Assembly: GCA_026122225.1 (NCBI GenBank)
Contig: JANEZZ010002664.1
Location: 338,501 to 402,500, forward strand
DNA length: 64,000 nucleotides
Source of the DNA: Heloderma charlesbogerti
Taxonomy: Eukaryota; Chordata; Lepidosauria; Squamata; Helodermatidae
Reading direction: 5' to 3'
Below, in pieces: positions 34,052 through 46,110 of the stretch (positions are counted from its first letter, which is position 1; the number at the start of each line of letters is the position of its first letter). The position numbers and the translations under genes are program-made. The notes below the pieces were generated by a model. That model made no database searches and had not been told where the DNA came from. It worked only from the letters and a program-made list of their open reading frames with translations.

Positions 34052-34952
34052 TAGGGGTGCACGAAAGTCACCTGGTCTCGCAGCTTTTCGCGGTGGGGGG
34101 GAGGCGCTTTGCTGCTCTCCCCCCGAAGTTCAGGCTGGGGGGGAGGCTTCCCGCCTCACCCGGCCGAAATTCAGGCCGGGGAGGAGGCACCTCGCCTTGC
34201 CCGGCCGCGAAATTAAAAGTTAAAAAAAAAACGACCCCGTGATAGGCTACGTGACGATTAACGTAGCCTATCACGGCTAGATCTGCAAAGTCAGCCGTGA
34301 TAGGCTACGTAAATCGTCACGTAGCCTATCACGGGTGACTTAAAAAAAAAAAAAAGCGCGTACGCAAATGGCGGCCCCCATAGGGAGCCGCAATTCGCGT
34401 TCCTTATTTGGTCGTTGTAGTCTACGTAAATCTTTACGTAGACTACGGCAAAAATAAGGGCAATGCAAATAGCGTTGCCCTTATTTTCGCCGTAGTCTAT
34501 GTAATCTTTACGTAGACTACAGTGACCAAATAAGGAACGTGAATGGCGGCTCCCTATGGGGGCCGCCATTAGCCGTACGCGCTTTTTTTTTAAAGTCACC
34601 CGTGATAGGCTATGTGACGATTTACGTAGCCTATCACGGCTGACTTTGCAAATCTAGCCGTGATAGGCTACGTTAATCATCACGTAGCCTATCACGGGGG
34701 CGTTTTTTTTTTAATTAACTTTAATTGGAATGGCGGCGGCGGCAGCCGGTCGAAAGATCGGCTGCCGCCCCCGCCCCTGACGAAGACCCGACGAACTGCC
34801 ACTGGGACCCGCCGCCAGGAGGGACATTCGGGAAAGGTAAGTCCCGTCCCGGGGGGGGTGCGGAGAATTTCTCCCTGAAACTTTTTCGGGGGGCCGAACA
34901 CGTTGGCGCTTGGCCCCCCGAAGTTTCGGGGAGAAATTCTCCGCCAACCCTA
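34052..34952 (+). mobile_element. Foldback hAT-like element, long type
   Basis: Starts TAGGGGTGCACG, ends CAACCCTA, with a perfect 8-bp duplication GTGAGGAG (34044-34051, 34953-34960). 901 bp, un-nested and complete, so the best reference for the long type. The core palindrome is about 34211-34728, centred near 34468. Outward donor motifs: GTGACT (reverse strand, 34068-34073) and GTAAGT (34837-34842). The right-hand terminal hairpin is GAGAATTTCTCCC...GGGGAGAAATTCTC. It lies about 0.85 kb past the SRRM3 stop and could be within the transcript. Confidence 0.93.
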
Positions 34953-34992
34953 GTGAGGAGTGGAGCAGGCAGGCAGGCAGGCAGAAAGAGAA

Positions 34993-34997
34993 AGAAA

Positions 34998-35045
<48 letters not shown>

Positions 35046-35047
35046 GA
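34993..35047. repeat. (GAAA)n microsatellite
   Basis: GAAA units directly after the transposon's target site and a (GCAG)n run. Confidence 0.95.
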
Positions 35048-37157
35048 AAGACCTGATATTATATATTAAAAAAAAAGGATGCAAAGATGAATACTGGATT
35101 ACTTGCTTCTGAACAGAATCTGTCTCTATGGAATGGACCCCAATTCAATTGCTAGAATACCAGTAATCATCCATTGTCACTAAAGAGATCCCTCTGCTAC
35201 CGCCTGCAAAAGATCTCAGATTCACTTAAAAGGATCGTGTTGCAGGTGACAGGAGAGACTGGTCTTGGCCTGAGACTTCAGAAACCTGCTGCCAACCAGA
35301 GTAGAGAATATTCACCTAGACAAACCTGGTGTAAGGCAACGCCCTGTGTCCTATGGCTCCTGGGGCTTAAGCCCTGGGCTACTTTGGAAAGTTAGGTGGA
35401 CCCTTGGCTTGGCATACGGCACGCTTGCTAGGAAGAGAAATATCGATACCTTGCGATGCTGATGCCTTGGGTTACTGGTTCTTGTATCTGCTACGAGGAA
35501 GCCGAGAGATTGGGGGAGAGAGCTCACAGCCCCAAATTCAAACTGCTGCTCTGCATTGGCCCATTTCTGTGCAACTGGACAGCACAACCAGACAGTTTTC
35601 CCTTCTGCGTGGGGTCAAAATGTAATGGAGCAGGTATAAAGACAACTGCTTCTGCACAGAGCACCCCAGTAGGTATATAGGGCATCCTCCCCAAGCGGAG
35701 TTTGGGATGTGGGTTGCTTGGTCTGTACCACCAGCCAACGGCAGGGCCGGGTCATGGCCTTGCCTCATTGTGCTGCAGTCACCACAGGGGAGAAGAGAGA
35801 GAGATCGAGACCAAGACAGGGACAGAGACAGGTTGGGTCCCTGAGGCATCCTTGGCAAGCCTGTGAAACTTACAAAAAGATGTCGGTGTCCAAATCGCCT
35901 TCTGTCAGGGCTATCAAAATGCTGACAATAAAAATGCTCATCATGAGGACTAGTGACCTGGGCAAGGCATGCACTTGAATGGCAGGTTGGAGGAATGAGA
36001 AGGAGCGCCAGCCAGCTCTGCTGGGAGGCATCATTCACCAACTAGCGCAGTAAGAACAAAGCTGTGATTCTGGCACCTTTAGAAGCGGACCTCTGTCCTT
36101 GCTCCATGGAGGTGAGATGGAGTTGTCACCCACATATTATTTTAGCCTCCCTCTCCAAACATTACACCTAAGGACCTTGGATTCATACCAAGCAATGCTT
36201 GCATCTTGCCTCGCTGAGGGAGTAATAGGGCTGAAAGCTCACTGAAATCCCAAAGGTTACTCCCGTCACATCCCATATGAATTCAGTGCTGTAGGACATT
36301 CTTCAGATCCTTAGGAACAGGCCTCCGAATCCGCATCTGGTGATGTGAAAGCCAAATTTGAAACTCTGAAGTGACGTGTGGAGTCTCAGTGTGGAAAGAT
36401 AGTGGGGGAGGAGGGAGAACAGCAGCAGAAAGTCAGTACGCCCATTAGTAGTATGACATTTTGGGGCACCAAGTTCAGACGATTCCTTCCACGGCATTTT
36501 GAACTATGGACGTTCATGGTTTGTTTGAGATGTATTTGGCAAGGCTGTTCTGGGAGGACTGTGAAGCAGAACGATCACTTTGGCTTGAAATGCCATGAGC
36601 GGACCGCCAGAGGCGACAGGGCGAAAGTCTGCCTGATCTCACTGTAGGCTAGCTATCTACTGCAGCTCCTGCCCCATTGGCAGTTGGTCAAGCTCCTAAT
36701 TTTTTAGACCAGACCTGGCCAGCTTAGAGGCTTTGTGCTGTTAAAAAGACCTCTGTATTGCAGAACAACGGCATGTGCAGTTGTTTACATGCCTACCCAT
36801 TTTCGTAAATGCTTGAGAACAAGAATGTTGGTAAAAAAAAAACCCTTTTTCTCCAATTCACTCATGCACACAATTGCTACCTTTGCGTTGCTCGGCTCAC
36901 CAAAGGCATCTCAGCAAGGGCCAACACTGATTTAATGGGACATCAGTCTCCAAGGAAAGTCCACCGGGGTTGCAATGTTGGCCTCTCTTCGCACCCGCTG
37001 ATAGCCCTCCTTCTCTGGCTATGTGGAGGAGGAAAAACCCAACAAGCTGTGATGAAGAGAGAAAGATGTTGCATCAGGGAAAAATTTCAGTCTTCCTAGC
37101 GTTCTTTCCTAGTCTCTGCAAGAGGTAGCAAGCTGGAACAAATATTTCTGTAGAAAA
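35048..37157. other. No gene recognised downstream of SRRM3
   Basis: Mostly unique-looking DNA without recognised repeats; it may include distal SRRM3 3' UTR. No coding exon identified. Confidence 0.45.
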
Positions 37158-37182
37158 TCTCTCTCTCTCTCTCTCTCTCTCA
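37158..37182. repeat. (CT)n microsatellite
   Basis: About 12 CT units. Confidence 0.9.
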
Positions 37183-37304
37183 CTTCCTTCCTTCCTTTGG
37201 ATTGTGAGTTAAGCTGTAGATTCAGTGAGCTGGTTCAATTATAATAAAATATACAATATATATATTGTAATGGAATGTCTCTGGTGAAGTATAGTCTCTG
37301 CTTT

Positions 37305-38382
37305 GATTATTTATTTATTAATTCATTTATTCACAACATTTGTACACCACTCCACATCTAAACAGATTCTGGAGCAGTGATATTACAATTATTATTTTTA
37401 AAAACAGAGTGCCAGTTAAACCATGGCCTTCCTTCAACCCAGGAAGGCTTCCTGGAAAAGAGCTGTTTTCAGGAGGCGCTGAAAACAACAGTGTTGGCAC
37501 CTGCCTGGCCTCCAGAGGCAGGGAGTTCCAAAGGAAGGGGGCCACCACACTTAAGGCTCTTCTCCGAGTGGACTCCAGTCAGGCCCTAGATCCATGTGGA
37601 GCCACCAGCAGCATGCTCTCTGATGACCTCAGTGATCAGGCAGGTTGGCAAGGGAGAAGGTGCTCTCTCAGGTATCCTGGTCCCAAGTTGATTAAGGCTT
37701 TATACACTACTGCCAGTGTGTGTTGAGAGCCAGTGCGGTGCAGTGGCGAAAGTGTTGGACTGGGCGTCGGGAGATCCAGGTTCTAGTCCCCACTCGGCCA
37801 TGGAAGCTCACTGGGTGACTTTGGGCCAGTCACAGACTCTCAGCCCAGCCTACCTCACAGGGTTGTTGTTGTGAGGCTAAAATGGAGAGGAGGAGGAGGA
37901 TGTATGCAGCCTTGGGTTCCTTAAGGAGGAAAAAAGGCGGGATAGAAATGTAATAAATAAATAAATAGTGCCAAAACCTTAAATCTGGACAGGTAGCAAA
38001 TAGGCAGCCAGTGCAGTTCCCTCAGCAGAGGAGTCACACACTGAAAAGGGGCAGCTTCCAACAACAGCCGAGCTGCTGCATTCTGCTCCAGCTCCAGCTT
38101 CCGGGCCAGCCTCAAGGGCAGCCCCACATACAGCGCATTGCAGTAATCCAGGCTTGAGGTTACTGGCGCCAGTACTGCCGTGGCCAAGCCATCCCTGTCC
38201 AGGAGAGGCCGTAGCTGGCGAACCAGTCGAAGTGGGTAAAAGGCACTCAGAGCCGCCCTGGCCACTTGGGCCTCCAGCGACAGCGATGGATCTGGGAGGA
38301 CCCCCAGACTATGGACCTGATCCAGAACAGGCAATAAGCCTACCTCCCGGACCCAGGAACCAGTCACCCACAGGGCTTTCAT
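37305..38382 (-). repeat. L2-clade LINE 3' fragment with ORF2 C-terminus, split by a SINE
   Basis: Minus-strand translation of 37970-38382 gives an L2 reverse-transcriptase C-terminal region: HSLGVLPDPSLSLEAQVA, SLDYCNALYVGLPLRLAR and LLRELHWLPI. The 3' untranslated tail runs to the T-rich end near 37305. A tRNA-derived SINE at 37726-37967 lies between tail and coding part. Not full length. Confidence 0.85.
37726..37967 (+). mobile_element. tRNA-derived SINE (squamate type)
   Basis: Begins AGAGCCAGTGCGGTGCAGTGG (A-box side), with a B-box-like GGTTCTAGTCCCC at about 37780 and the conserved body GGGTGACTTTGGGCCAGTCA; it ends in (AAAT)n. Same family as 47523, 56137 and 56696. Confidence 0.88.
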
Positions 38383-38435
38383 CTTGCTGTCTGATGATGG
38401 TGATGGTGATGGTGATGGTGGAGGAGGAGGAAAGA

Positions 38436-38580
38436 TGGCAGCTCAGTGGCAGAGTGCCTGTTTTGCAGGCAGAAGGTCCCAACTTAAATACTCAGCATCT
38501 CTGGGAAGGGCTGGGGGGGGGGAATTCTCTCTGAAACCCCGGAGAGTCACTGCTAGTCATGTAAACAATCCTAAGAATGA
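38436..38580 (+). mobile_element. tRNA-derived SINE, second family
   Basis: CAGCTCAGTGGCAGAGTGCC (A box) then CAGAAGGTCCCAACTTAAAT (degenerate B box), followed by the family body 'ctgaaaccccggagagtcactgc'. Confidence 0.7.
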
Positions 38581-38671
38581 CGGATCAAAGGCCTGACTTG
38601 GAAAGCTTCCTGCATTCCTATTTAAATCAGCCCTTTATTCAAAACCACAAGGACTGGACTTTCTTTTTAGG

Positions 38672-38870
38672 GGAAGGTCTGTCGCTCAGTGGTAGAGCAC
38701 AGGCATTACATGCAAAATGTCCCAGCTTCCATCCTCAGCCTCTCCAGGTAGAGCTGGGGGGTCCCCTCCTGAAACCCCAGAGAGCTGCTGCCACCCAGTG
38801 TAGGTCACAGAATCATAGAATAGTAGGGTTGGAAGGGACCTATAAGACCATCGAGTCCAACCCCCGGGGT
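38672..38870. mobile_element. tRNA-derived SINE (second family) plus CR1 tail in reverse
   Basis: 38672-38806 is a plus-strand SINE (GTCGCTCAGTGGTAGAGCAC, then the 'ctgaaaccccagagagctgctgcc' body). 38807-38870 is a CR1 3' end on the minus strand, with the typical ATTCTATGATTCT-type terminus and 'ggttggaagggacctataag'. Confidence 0.7.
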
Positions 38871-39179
38871 GGATCAGGGTGGCCTTCCAGATGTTTGGGC
38901 CAACAACTCCAGTCAGCCCTAGCCAGCGTAGGCAATGCTGAAGGATGTTGGGAGTTGCAGGCCAAAACATCTGGAGGACCACAAGTTGCCCACAAGTTGT
39001 TTAGGCAATACTGAACTAGATGGACCAATGGTTCAACTCAATATTAAGCTTCCTATGCTCCAACAATAGCAACAGCAGAACAGGATTCCCCCCCCCTTTC
39101 TAATGCAGACTATTCGAATCCTTGATCTGTAATAACTCAGCTCTTAAGTTGCACTTGCATAATAATAATAATCACATTA

Positions 39180-39198
39180 TTATTACTATTACTATTAC

Positions 39199-39235
<37 letters not shown>

Positions 39236-39236
39236 G
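39180..39236. repeat. (TTA)n microsatellite
   Basis: About 18 ATT units. Confidence 0.96.
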
Positions 39237-39471
39237 GAGAAAATGTTCGCACAGTTCCAAACTTGTGAGTCAGTCTGGAAAATGCACATTTTTAAAAAAT
39301 GTGCCTTTTTCACAGTTTACTGAATGGAGGAACGGCGGGAATTTGGGGTGCCCAGTTTTAGGTGGAGGAAAAATGTTCGCATTCATAAATGCAAACGAGG
39401 TGACCCGAAGGTTCGAGGAGGAATTCAGAGCACCTCGCCGCATTTGCAAATCGCATGTTTGCCCGTCCCTA
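39237..39471. mobile_element. hAT-like MITE fragment
   Basis: Ends GCCCGTCCCTA, with AAATGTTCGCA and ATGCACATTTTTA words like the 15639 family. It abuts the (TTA)n tract; no duplication resolved. Confidence 0.45.
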
Positions 39472-39740
39472 AATAATGATTCAAAGTGCTTTGCATGCAT
39501 CAGGGGAGTGCAACCCCTGGGGCTTTATTGTCCCTCCAGGTCCCACCCCTGCCCTGGATTGCTGAATTTGCCACCGAAATCCAGCCGCATGGTGGCAAAA
39601 AGTGGTGATTTGGCTTCAGAGCAAGTGCATGGGGAACAATGCCATGTTTGGAAGCAAAATCACATGCATGAAAGGCATCTGGGATGGCAATTCCTCTTCT
39701 AAACAGGGCATGTGCTCCCTGCAAGGCTTGCTTTGAAACG

Positions 39741-42700
39741 TCGTTGTTCAGTCGTTCAGTCGTGTCCGACTCTTCTTGACCCCATGGACCACAGCACGCC
39801 AGGCCTTCCTGTCCTGCGTTCTCTCCCGGAGCCTGCTCAAGTTCATATTCATTGCATCCGTGATGCTATCTAGCCATCTCATCCTCTGCCGTCCCCTTCT
39901 CCTTTTGCCTTCAGTCTTTCCCAGCATCAGGGTCTTTTCCAGGGAGTTTTCTCTTCACATTAGGTGGCCAAAATATTTGAGCTTCAGCTTCAGCATCTGT
40001 CCTTCCAATGAGCACTCAGGGTTGATTTCCTTTAGTATGGACTGATTTGACCTCCTTGCAGTCTAGGGGACTCGTAAGAGTCTTTTCCATAACCACAGTT
40101 TGAAAGCATCAATTCTTCGGCGCTCAGCCTTCCTTATAGTCCAGCTCTCACAGCCATACATTACTTCTGGGAAAACCATAGCTTTGATTAGACGGACCTT
40201 TGTCGGCAAGGTGATGTCTCTGCTTCTTACTATGCTGTCTAGGTTTGCCATAGCTTTCCTCCCAAGGAGCAAGCGTCTTTTAATTTCATGGCTACAGTCA
40301 CCGTCTGCGGTGATCTTGGAGCCCAAGAAAATAAAATCTGTCACTGCTTCCATTTCTTCCCCTTCTATATGCCAGGAAGTAATGGGGCCAGATGCCATGA
40401 TCTTAGTTTTTTTAATGTTGAGTTTCAAACCAGCTTTTGCACTCTCCTCTTTCACCCTCAACAAGAGGCTCTTTAGAGCCTCTTCACTTTCTGCCATTAG
40501 GGTGGTATCGTCTGCGTATCTGTTGATAATTCTCCCGGCAATCTTAATTCCAACCTGTGATTCATCCAACCTGGCTTTTCTCATGATGTACTCTGCATAT
40601 AAATTAAATAAGCAGGGCGACAATATACAACCTTGTCATACTCCTTTCCCAAGGTTGAACCAATCGGTTGTTCCATGTCCGGTTCTTACTGTTGCTTCTT
40701 GTCCCTCATACAGGTTTCTCAGGAGACAGGTAAGGTGGTCTGGTACCCCCATCTCTTTCAGAATTTGCCACAGTTTGTTGTGATCCACACAATCAAAGGC
40801 TTTAGCGTAGTCAATGAAGCAGAAATAGACGTTTTTCTGGAATTCTCTTGCTTTCTCCATGATCCAGCGCATGTTGGTGATTTGATCTCTAGTTCCTCTG
40901 CCTCTTCGAAACCCAGCTTGTACTTCCGGTAGTTCTCGGTTCACATACTGCTGAAGCCTAGCTTGTAGGATTTTGAGCATCACCTTGCTGGCATGTGAAA
41001 TGAGCGCAATTGTACGGTAGTTTGAGCACTCTTTGGCGTTGCCCTTCTTTGGAATTGGAATGTAAACTGACCTTTTCCAGTCTTGTGGCCACTGTTGAGT
41101 GTTCTAAATTTGAGTGCAGCACTTTAACAGCATCATCTTATAGGATTTTAAATAGCTCAGCTGGAATACTGTCATCTCCACTAGCTTTGTTGTTAGTCAT
41201 GCTTCCTAAGGCCCACTTGACTTCACTCTCGAGGATGTCCGGCTCAAGTTCAGTGACCGCACTATCCTGGCTATCAGGGACATTAAGATCTTTCCTGTAT
41301 AGTTCCTCTGTGTATTCTTTCCACCTCTTCTTAATCTCATCTGCTTCTGTTAGGTCCCTGCCTTCTTTGTCCTTTATCATGCCCGTCTTTGCACAAAACG
41401 TTCCCTTGAGATCTCCGATTTTCTTGAAGAGATATCTAGTCTTTCCCATTCTGTTGTTTTCCTCGATTTCTTTGCATTGTTCATTTAAGAAGGCCTTCTT
41501 GTCTCTCCTTGCTATTCTCTGGAACTCTACATTCAGTTGGATATATCTTCCCCTTTCTCCCTTGCTTTTCGCTTTCCTTCTTTCCTCAGCTACTTGTAAA
41601 GCCTCATCAGACAGCCACTTGGCTTTCTTGCATTTCTTTTTCTTTGGGATGGATTTCGTTGCTGCCTCCTGAACAACGTTATGGACCTCCGTCCATAGTT
41701 CCTCAGGCACTCTGTCTATCAGGTCTAATCCCTGAAATCTATTCCTCACCTCCACTGTATATTCATAAGGGATATGATTTAGGTCATACCTGAATGGTTT
41801 AGTGGTTTTCCCTATGTTCTTCAATTTAAGCCAAAATTTTGCAAGAAGCAGCTCATGATCTGAGCCACAGTCAGCTCCAGGTCTCGTTTTTACTGACTGT
41901 ATAGAGCTTCTCCATCTTTGGCTGCAAAGTACATAATCAATCTGATTTCGATATTGACCATCTGGTGATGTCCATGTGTAGAGTCTCCTCTTGTGCTGTT
42001 GGAAAAGAGTGTTTGCTATGATCAGCGTGTTCTCTTGGCAAAACTCTATTAGCTTTTGTCCTGCTTCATTTTGTACACCAAGGCCATGCCTGCCTGTTAT
42101 CCCGGTGATTTCTTGACTTCCTACTTTAGCATTCCAATCCCCTATGATGAAGAGGACATCTTGTTTTGGTGTTAGTTCTAGAAGGTGTTGTAGGTCTTCA
42201 TAGAACCGATCAACCTCAGCTTCTTCGGCATCCTTGGTTGGGGCATAGACTTGAATTACTGTGATGTTGAATGGTTTGCCTTGGATTCGTACTGAGATCA
42301 TTCTATAATTTTTAAGATTGTACCCCAGTACTGCTTTTCCCACCCTTTTGTTGACTATGAGTGCTACTCCATTTCTTCTAAGGGATTCTTGCCCACAATA
42401 GTAGATATGATGGTCACCTGAATTACATTCGCCCATGCCTGTCCATTGTAGTTCGCTGATTCCCAAGATGTCGATGTTCAGTCTTGCCATCTCATGTTTG
42501 ACCACCTCCAGCTTACCTTGATTCATTGATCTGACATTCCAGGTTCCTAAACAATATTGTTCTTTACAGCATCGGATTTTCTTTTCACCACCAGACACAT
42601 CCACAGCTGAGTGTCCTTTCGGCTTTGGCCCAGCCGCTTCACTCTTTCTGGCGCTACTTGGAAATTCCCTCTGCTCTTCCCCAGTAGTATATTGGACACC

Positions 42701-42942
42701 GTCCGACCTGAGGGGCTCATCTTCCGGCGTCATATCTTTTAGCCTTGTGATACGTTCCATGGGGTTTTCTTGGCAAGGATACTGGAGTGGGTTGCCATTT
42801 CCTTCTCCAGTGGACCTCATTTTGTCAGAACTCTCCACCATGACCTGTCCATCTTGGGTTGCCCTGAACAGCATAGCTTATGGCTTCACTGAGTTACGCA
42901 AGCCCCTTCGCCACAACAAGGCAGTGATCCATGAGGGGGTTT
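39741..42942 (-). mobile_element. Nearly full-length BovB (RTE-clade) LINE
   Basis: About 3.2 kb on the minus strand, ending with the BovB-type short repeat (reverse of GTTGTTCAGTCGTTCAGTCG at 39743). BovB is a non-LTR retrotransposon with an AP-endonuclease and a reverse transcriptase in one reading frame, spread horizontally between squamates, ruminants and other hosts. Both domains are recognisable here. The coding frame is broken at a few points, so this copy is inactive, though it is young-looking compared with the L2 and CR1 fragments around it. Confidence 0.96.
40063..42874 (-). pseudogene. BovB endonuclease/reverse-transcriptase ORF, disrupted
   Basis: The first 578 codons (42874 down to 41138) hold the endonuclease, with LGTWNVRSMNQGK near the start, FIIGDWNAKVG mid-way and a GSDHELLLAKF catalytic block, then the linker into the reverse transcriptase. 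A stop interrupts at about 41138, and the frame shifts near 41090. The palm continues in 40983-40636 (FIDYAKAFDCVDHNKLW), stops at about 40633, and resumes at 40623-40063 with the catalytic RYADDTTLMAES. Another stop follows at 40063, before the C-terminal DDIL-type region. The lesions are point changes rather than large deletions. Confidence 0.93.
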
Positions 42943-43112
42943 GAAACATTGGGTTGTTTCAAAACAACATTGGGGGGGGTTGCGCCGATGGCAGCACATT
43001 TGCTCTGTGGCAGCAAATTCAGCAGGAGGGCAGAGCAGTGGCGAGGTGGGTGGGTGCAAAAAAGGCCAGAGAGCGGCAGGGGCCAGCAGGACTGAGGCTG
43101 TGAGACAGGAAG

Positions 43113-43290
43113 GACTGTAGCTGAGTGGAGCTTTGCATCTAGAAGTTCCCAAGTTCAAACCTCAGCAACATCTCCAGGTAGGGCTGGGAAATGTCCTGCC
43201 TGAAACCCTGGGGAGGCGCTGCTGCCCATCAGTGTCGACAATACTGGGCTAGATGGAACCAGGGTCAGACTCAGGATAAGGCAGCTTCCG
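43113..43290 (+). mobile_element. tRNA-derived SINE, second family
   Basis: Degenerate A box (CTGTAGCTGAGTGGAGC), B box CAAGTTCAAACCTCAGC, then 'tctccaggtagggctggg' and 'aatactgggctagatgga'. Same family as 43357-43545. Confidence 0.7.
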
Positions 43291-43356
43291 GTGTTCCTAT
43301 TTCAATCGGTGCTTTATTCACAAGCATGAGGACTAGAATCTTACTTTTGATTCAGG

Positions 43357-43545
43357 GGGAGAAACATAGTTCAGTGGTAGAGCCCCTGCTTTGTGTGCAG
43401 AAGGTCCCAGCTTTGATCCCCAGTGTCTCTAGGTAGGGTGAGGGAAGAATCCTGCCTGAAACCCTGGAGAGCCATTGCTGCCAGCCAGTGTCAACAATCC
43501 TGAGTTAGGTGGACCAGTGGTTATATTCTTTATAAAGCAGTTTCC
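43357..43545 (+). mobile_element. tRNA-derived SINE, second family
   Basis: A box ATAGTTCAGTGGTAGAGCCC, B box CCCAGCTTTGATCCCCAG, then the shared body 'cctgaaaccctggagagcc' and 'ggtggaccagtgg'. Confidence 0.78.
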
Positions 43546-43669
43546 CATTATTATTAATAATAACAACAACAACATATGATACTTATACTTATATTATTGT
43601 TATTAACATAGTGACAGAAATGCTTCATGATCAAGCAGAATGGCCCCCAAGAGATAGATAGCCTCAGGT

Positions 43670-43870
43670 AGGGATGTCCGTCGCAGGGCAATCCAGCCAT
43701 TCTTGGGCTCACCAGCTTTCTGCAGTGCTCCTGTCCTGACTTGTGGGATTCTTCCTGAAATCCGGGAACTTTTTCAGATTTCTAAAATTTGCATAAATTG
43801 CAATTTGCGCTGAAGGCGCAAATTACAGCTGTAATTTTAAATCTCACTTTTAAAAATCCAAGTGCCAGAA
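43670..43870. mobile_element. MITE-like fragment
   Basis: Begins TAGGGATGTCCGTCGC, a hAT-like end, and has 'tttgcataaattgcaatttgcgc'-like internal palindromes similar to 62330-62410. The other end was not found. Confidence 0.4.
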
Positions 43871-44207
43871 AAAGTGAAACTCATGGATTTCTCCGTTCCT
43901 GATTTTTCCTGTATTTTTATTCCCAGGCAGTTGTGGGATTTCCCAACTCAGGTGCCAAAATAATTTTGCCAGCCTTAGATAGTGTACATCTTGCCTAGGG
44001 GAGAGAGACACCACTTGCAATTCTGGCTCAGGCAGCAAAATATTTTGCCCCACCCTTTCCACATGTAGTTGCATGTACACCTTCAAGTGAGCAGCCCGAA
44101 ACTGAGTGTTATCCTCAAACACACACACACATGCTTTACCTAGTGATTAGTGAAAGTAGAATCATAGAATCGTAGAAAAATAGAAAAATATAATCATTTT
44201 TGTTTTT

Positions 44208-44625
44208 GTTTATTCGGTCAGTCGCTTCCAACTCTTTGTGACTTCATGGACCAGCCCGCGCCAGAGCTTCCTGTCGGCCGTCGCCACCCCCAGCTCCCCC
44301 AAGGTCGAGTCCGTCACCTCCAGAATGTCATCCATCCACCTTGCCCTTGGTCGGCCCCTCTTCCTTTTGCTTTCCGCTTTCCCTAGCATCAGCATCTTCT
44401 CCGGGGTATCCTGTCTTCTCATGATGTGGCCAAAGTACTTCAGTTTTGCCTTTAATATCATTCCCTCAAGTGAGCAGTCTGGCTTTATTTCCTGGAGTAT
44501 GAACTGGTTTGATCTTCTTGCAGTCCAAGGCACTCTCAGAATTTTCCTCCAGCACCACAGTTCAAAAGCATCGATCTTCCTTCGCTCAGCCTTCCTTCCA
44601 GCTCTTGCAGCCATAGGTTACTACG
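44208..44625 (-). mobile_element. BovB LINE 3' fragment
   Basis: Minus-strand translation is open for 134 codons and gives the BovB C-terminus: WTARRSNQFILQEIKPD, LKYFGHIMRRQDTPEK and GRPRARWMDDILEVTD. 5'-truncated at about 44625. It is at least as well preserved in this part as the longer copy. Confidence 0.93.
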
Positions 44626-44639
44626 GGGAATAAAAACAG

Positions 44640-44690
44640 AAAAACAGAATCATAGAATCATAGAATAGTAGGGTTGGAAGGAGCCTCTGG
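44640..44690 (-). repeat. CR1 3' end fragment
   Basis: 'cagaatcatagaatcatagaatagtagggttggaagg' is the CR1 terminus read in reverse. Confidence 0.65.
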
Positions 44691-45055
44691 CTGCCATTTT
44701 CTCACTACGGTGCTCTAGAATGACACTAGACCGGGGAGGAGGGTGCAAACTGGGAGTCGGGGGGGGGGCGCTTTCAGCCCAAAGGCCAAATTCAGTTTCA
44801 GAGGAGATCTTGGGGCCCAGGAGTGGACAGGACCAAAGGCAAAAGGGGTGAGATCAATAACGCAAAAGAAAATAAAAGAAAATTGGTTGGTTGGTTTGTT
44901 TTAAAATATGTTTATACCACTTCCCCTTATTAAAAAATCCCAGAGCAGTTTACAACAAATTATAGAACAATGTGTCGTTTTAAGAGCATGATAACATTAA
45001 GACATGTTAATCATTGAGAAAAGCCAGGTCACATTTTTGATCATCCTCAAAAGCA

Positions 45056-46110
45056 CATTTATTTACTTACTTACTTACTTACTTACTTACATACAATATT
45101 TATATACCGCTCCTCATCAGAAGATTTTGGAGTGGTGAACAACATGATAAAAGAATAAAACAATGGTTAAAAGAGTTAAAAGAGTTAAAACATTTTTTAA
45201 AAATGACAAATCCCAATGAAGTGGAGTTCAACAAACCACGGCTGGTCATGCAAGGAAGCCCTCTTGAAAGAACGTCTTCAGGAGGTGCCAGAAGGAACAC
45301 AATGTTGGCGCCTGCCTGACCTCTAAAGGCAGGGACTTCCACAGGGAGGGGGCCACCACACTGAAGGCTCTTCTCCTGGTGGACTCCAACTGGGCCATAG
45401 GTCCATGGTCAGTGTCCATGACATGATGGTCAGTGCCCAGTGGAGGCTGTTAGCTCTCATTCCGGTGAGACTGTAAATCCATTCTGGGTTCCAGTCAGAG
45501 CCAGACCGGACTCTAAAGGAGCTATCCAGGGTACTGAGCATGTTTTAAGGCTAGGGCTCAGCACCTCGGATAGCTCCTTCAGAGTTCTGGCTGGTTCTGG
45601 CTGAAATTCAGAATGGATTCACAGCCCTGCCCAAATCAGAGCCACCGGCCTCCACTGTCAGTGCCTGACATATCACAGTGGAGAACTCGTTCCAGAGGGA
45701 GGGTGCTACCACAGAGAAGGCCAGTTGCCATATCGCTGCTTGATTTGACTCTGCGGGATGTGGCACAGACAACTAAGCCTCCTCTGAAGTGGCCTAACGG
45801 GAGATGATCTTTCAGGTAACCTGATCCTAATTTGTTTAGGACTTTATATATCAATAATAATACCTTGGACCTGTCTCAGCAGCAAACTAGAGCTCTTTCA
45901 GCACTGGTGTTATGTGCCCACAGCAAAGCTCTTCACTCAACAGCCTGCACTAGCTGGATCTTCCAAACCAGCCTCAAGGGAAGCCCCACAACGCGTCAGT
46001 CGTCCAGTCTTGAGGTTACCAATGCATGGGTCACAGTCATCAAGATTTCCCTGTCCAGGAACAAGCAACAGCCAAAGTTGGTAAAATATATCAGCCTCTT
46101 TTCATCTTAA
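45056..46110 (-). repeat. L2-clade LINE 3' fragments
   Basis: Starts with a (TTAC)n run and 'caatatttatataccgctcctc', followed by the family's tail words ('cttcaggaggtgccagaagg', 'caagggaagcccc', 'cttgaggttac'). At least two fragments appear to be joined (break near 45415-45560). Confidence 0.65.

Noticed and set aside
40063..42874. Viral or host reverse-transcriptase gene
   Set aside because: Endonuclease and YADD-type reverse transcriptase order, the 3' terminal repeat and gene length all fit BovB, and stops interrupt it.
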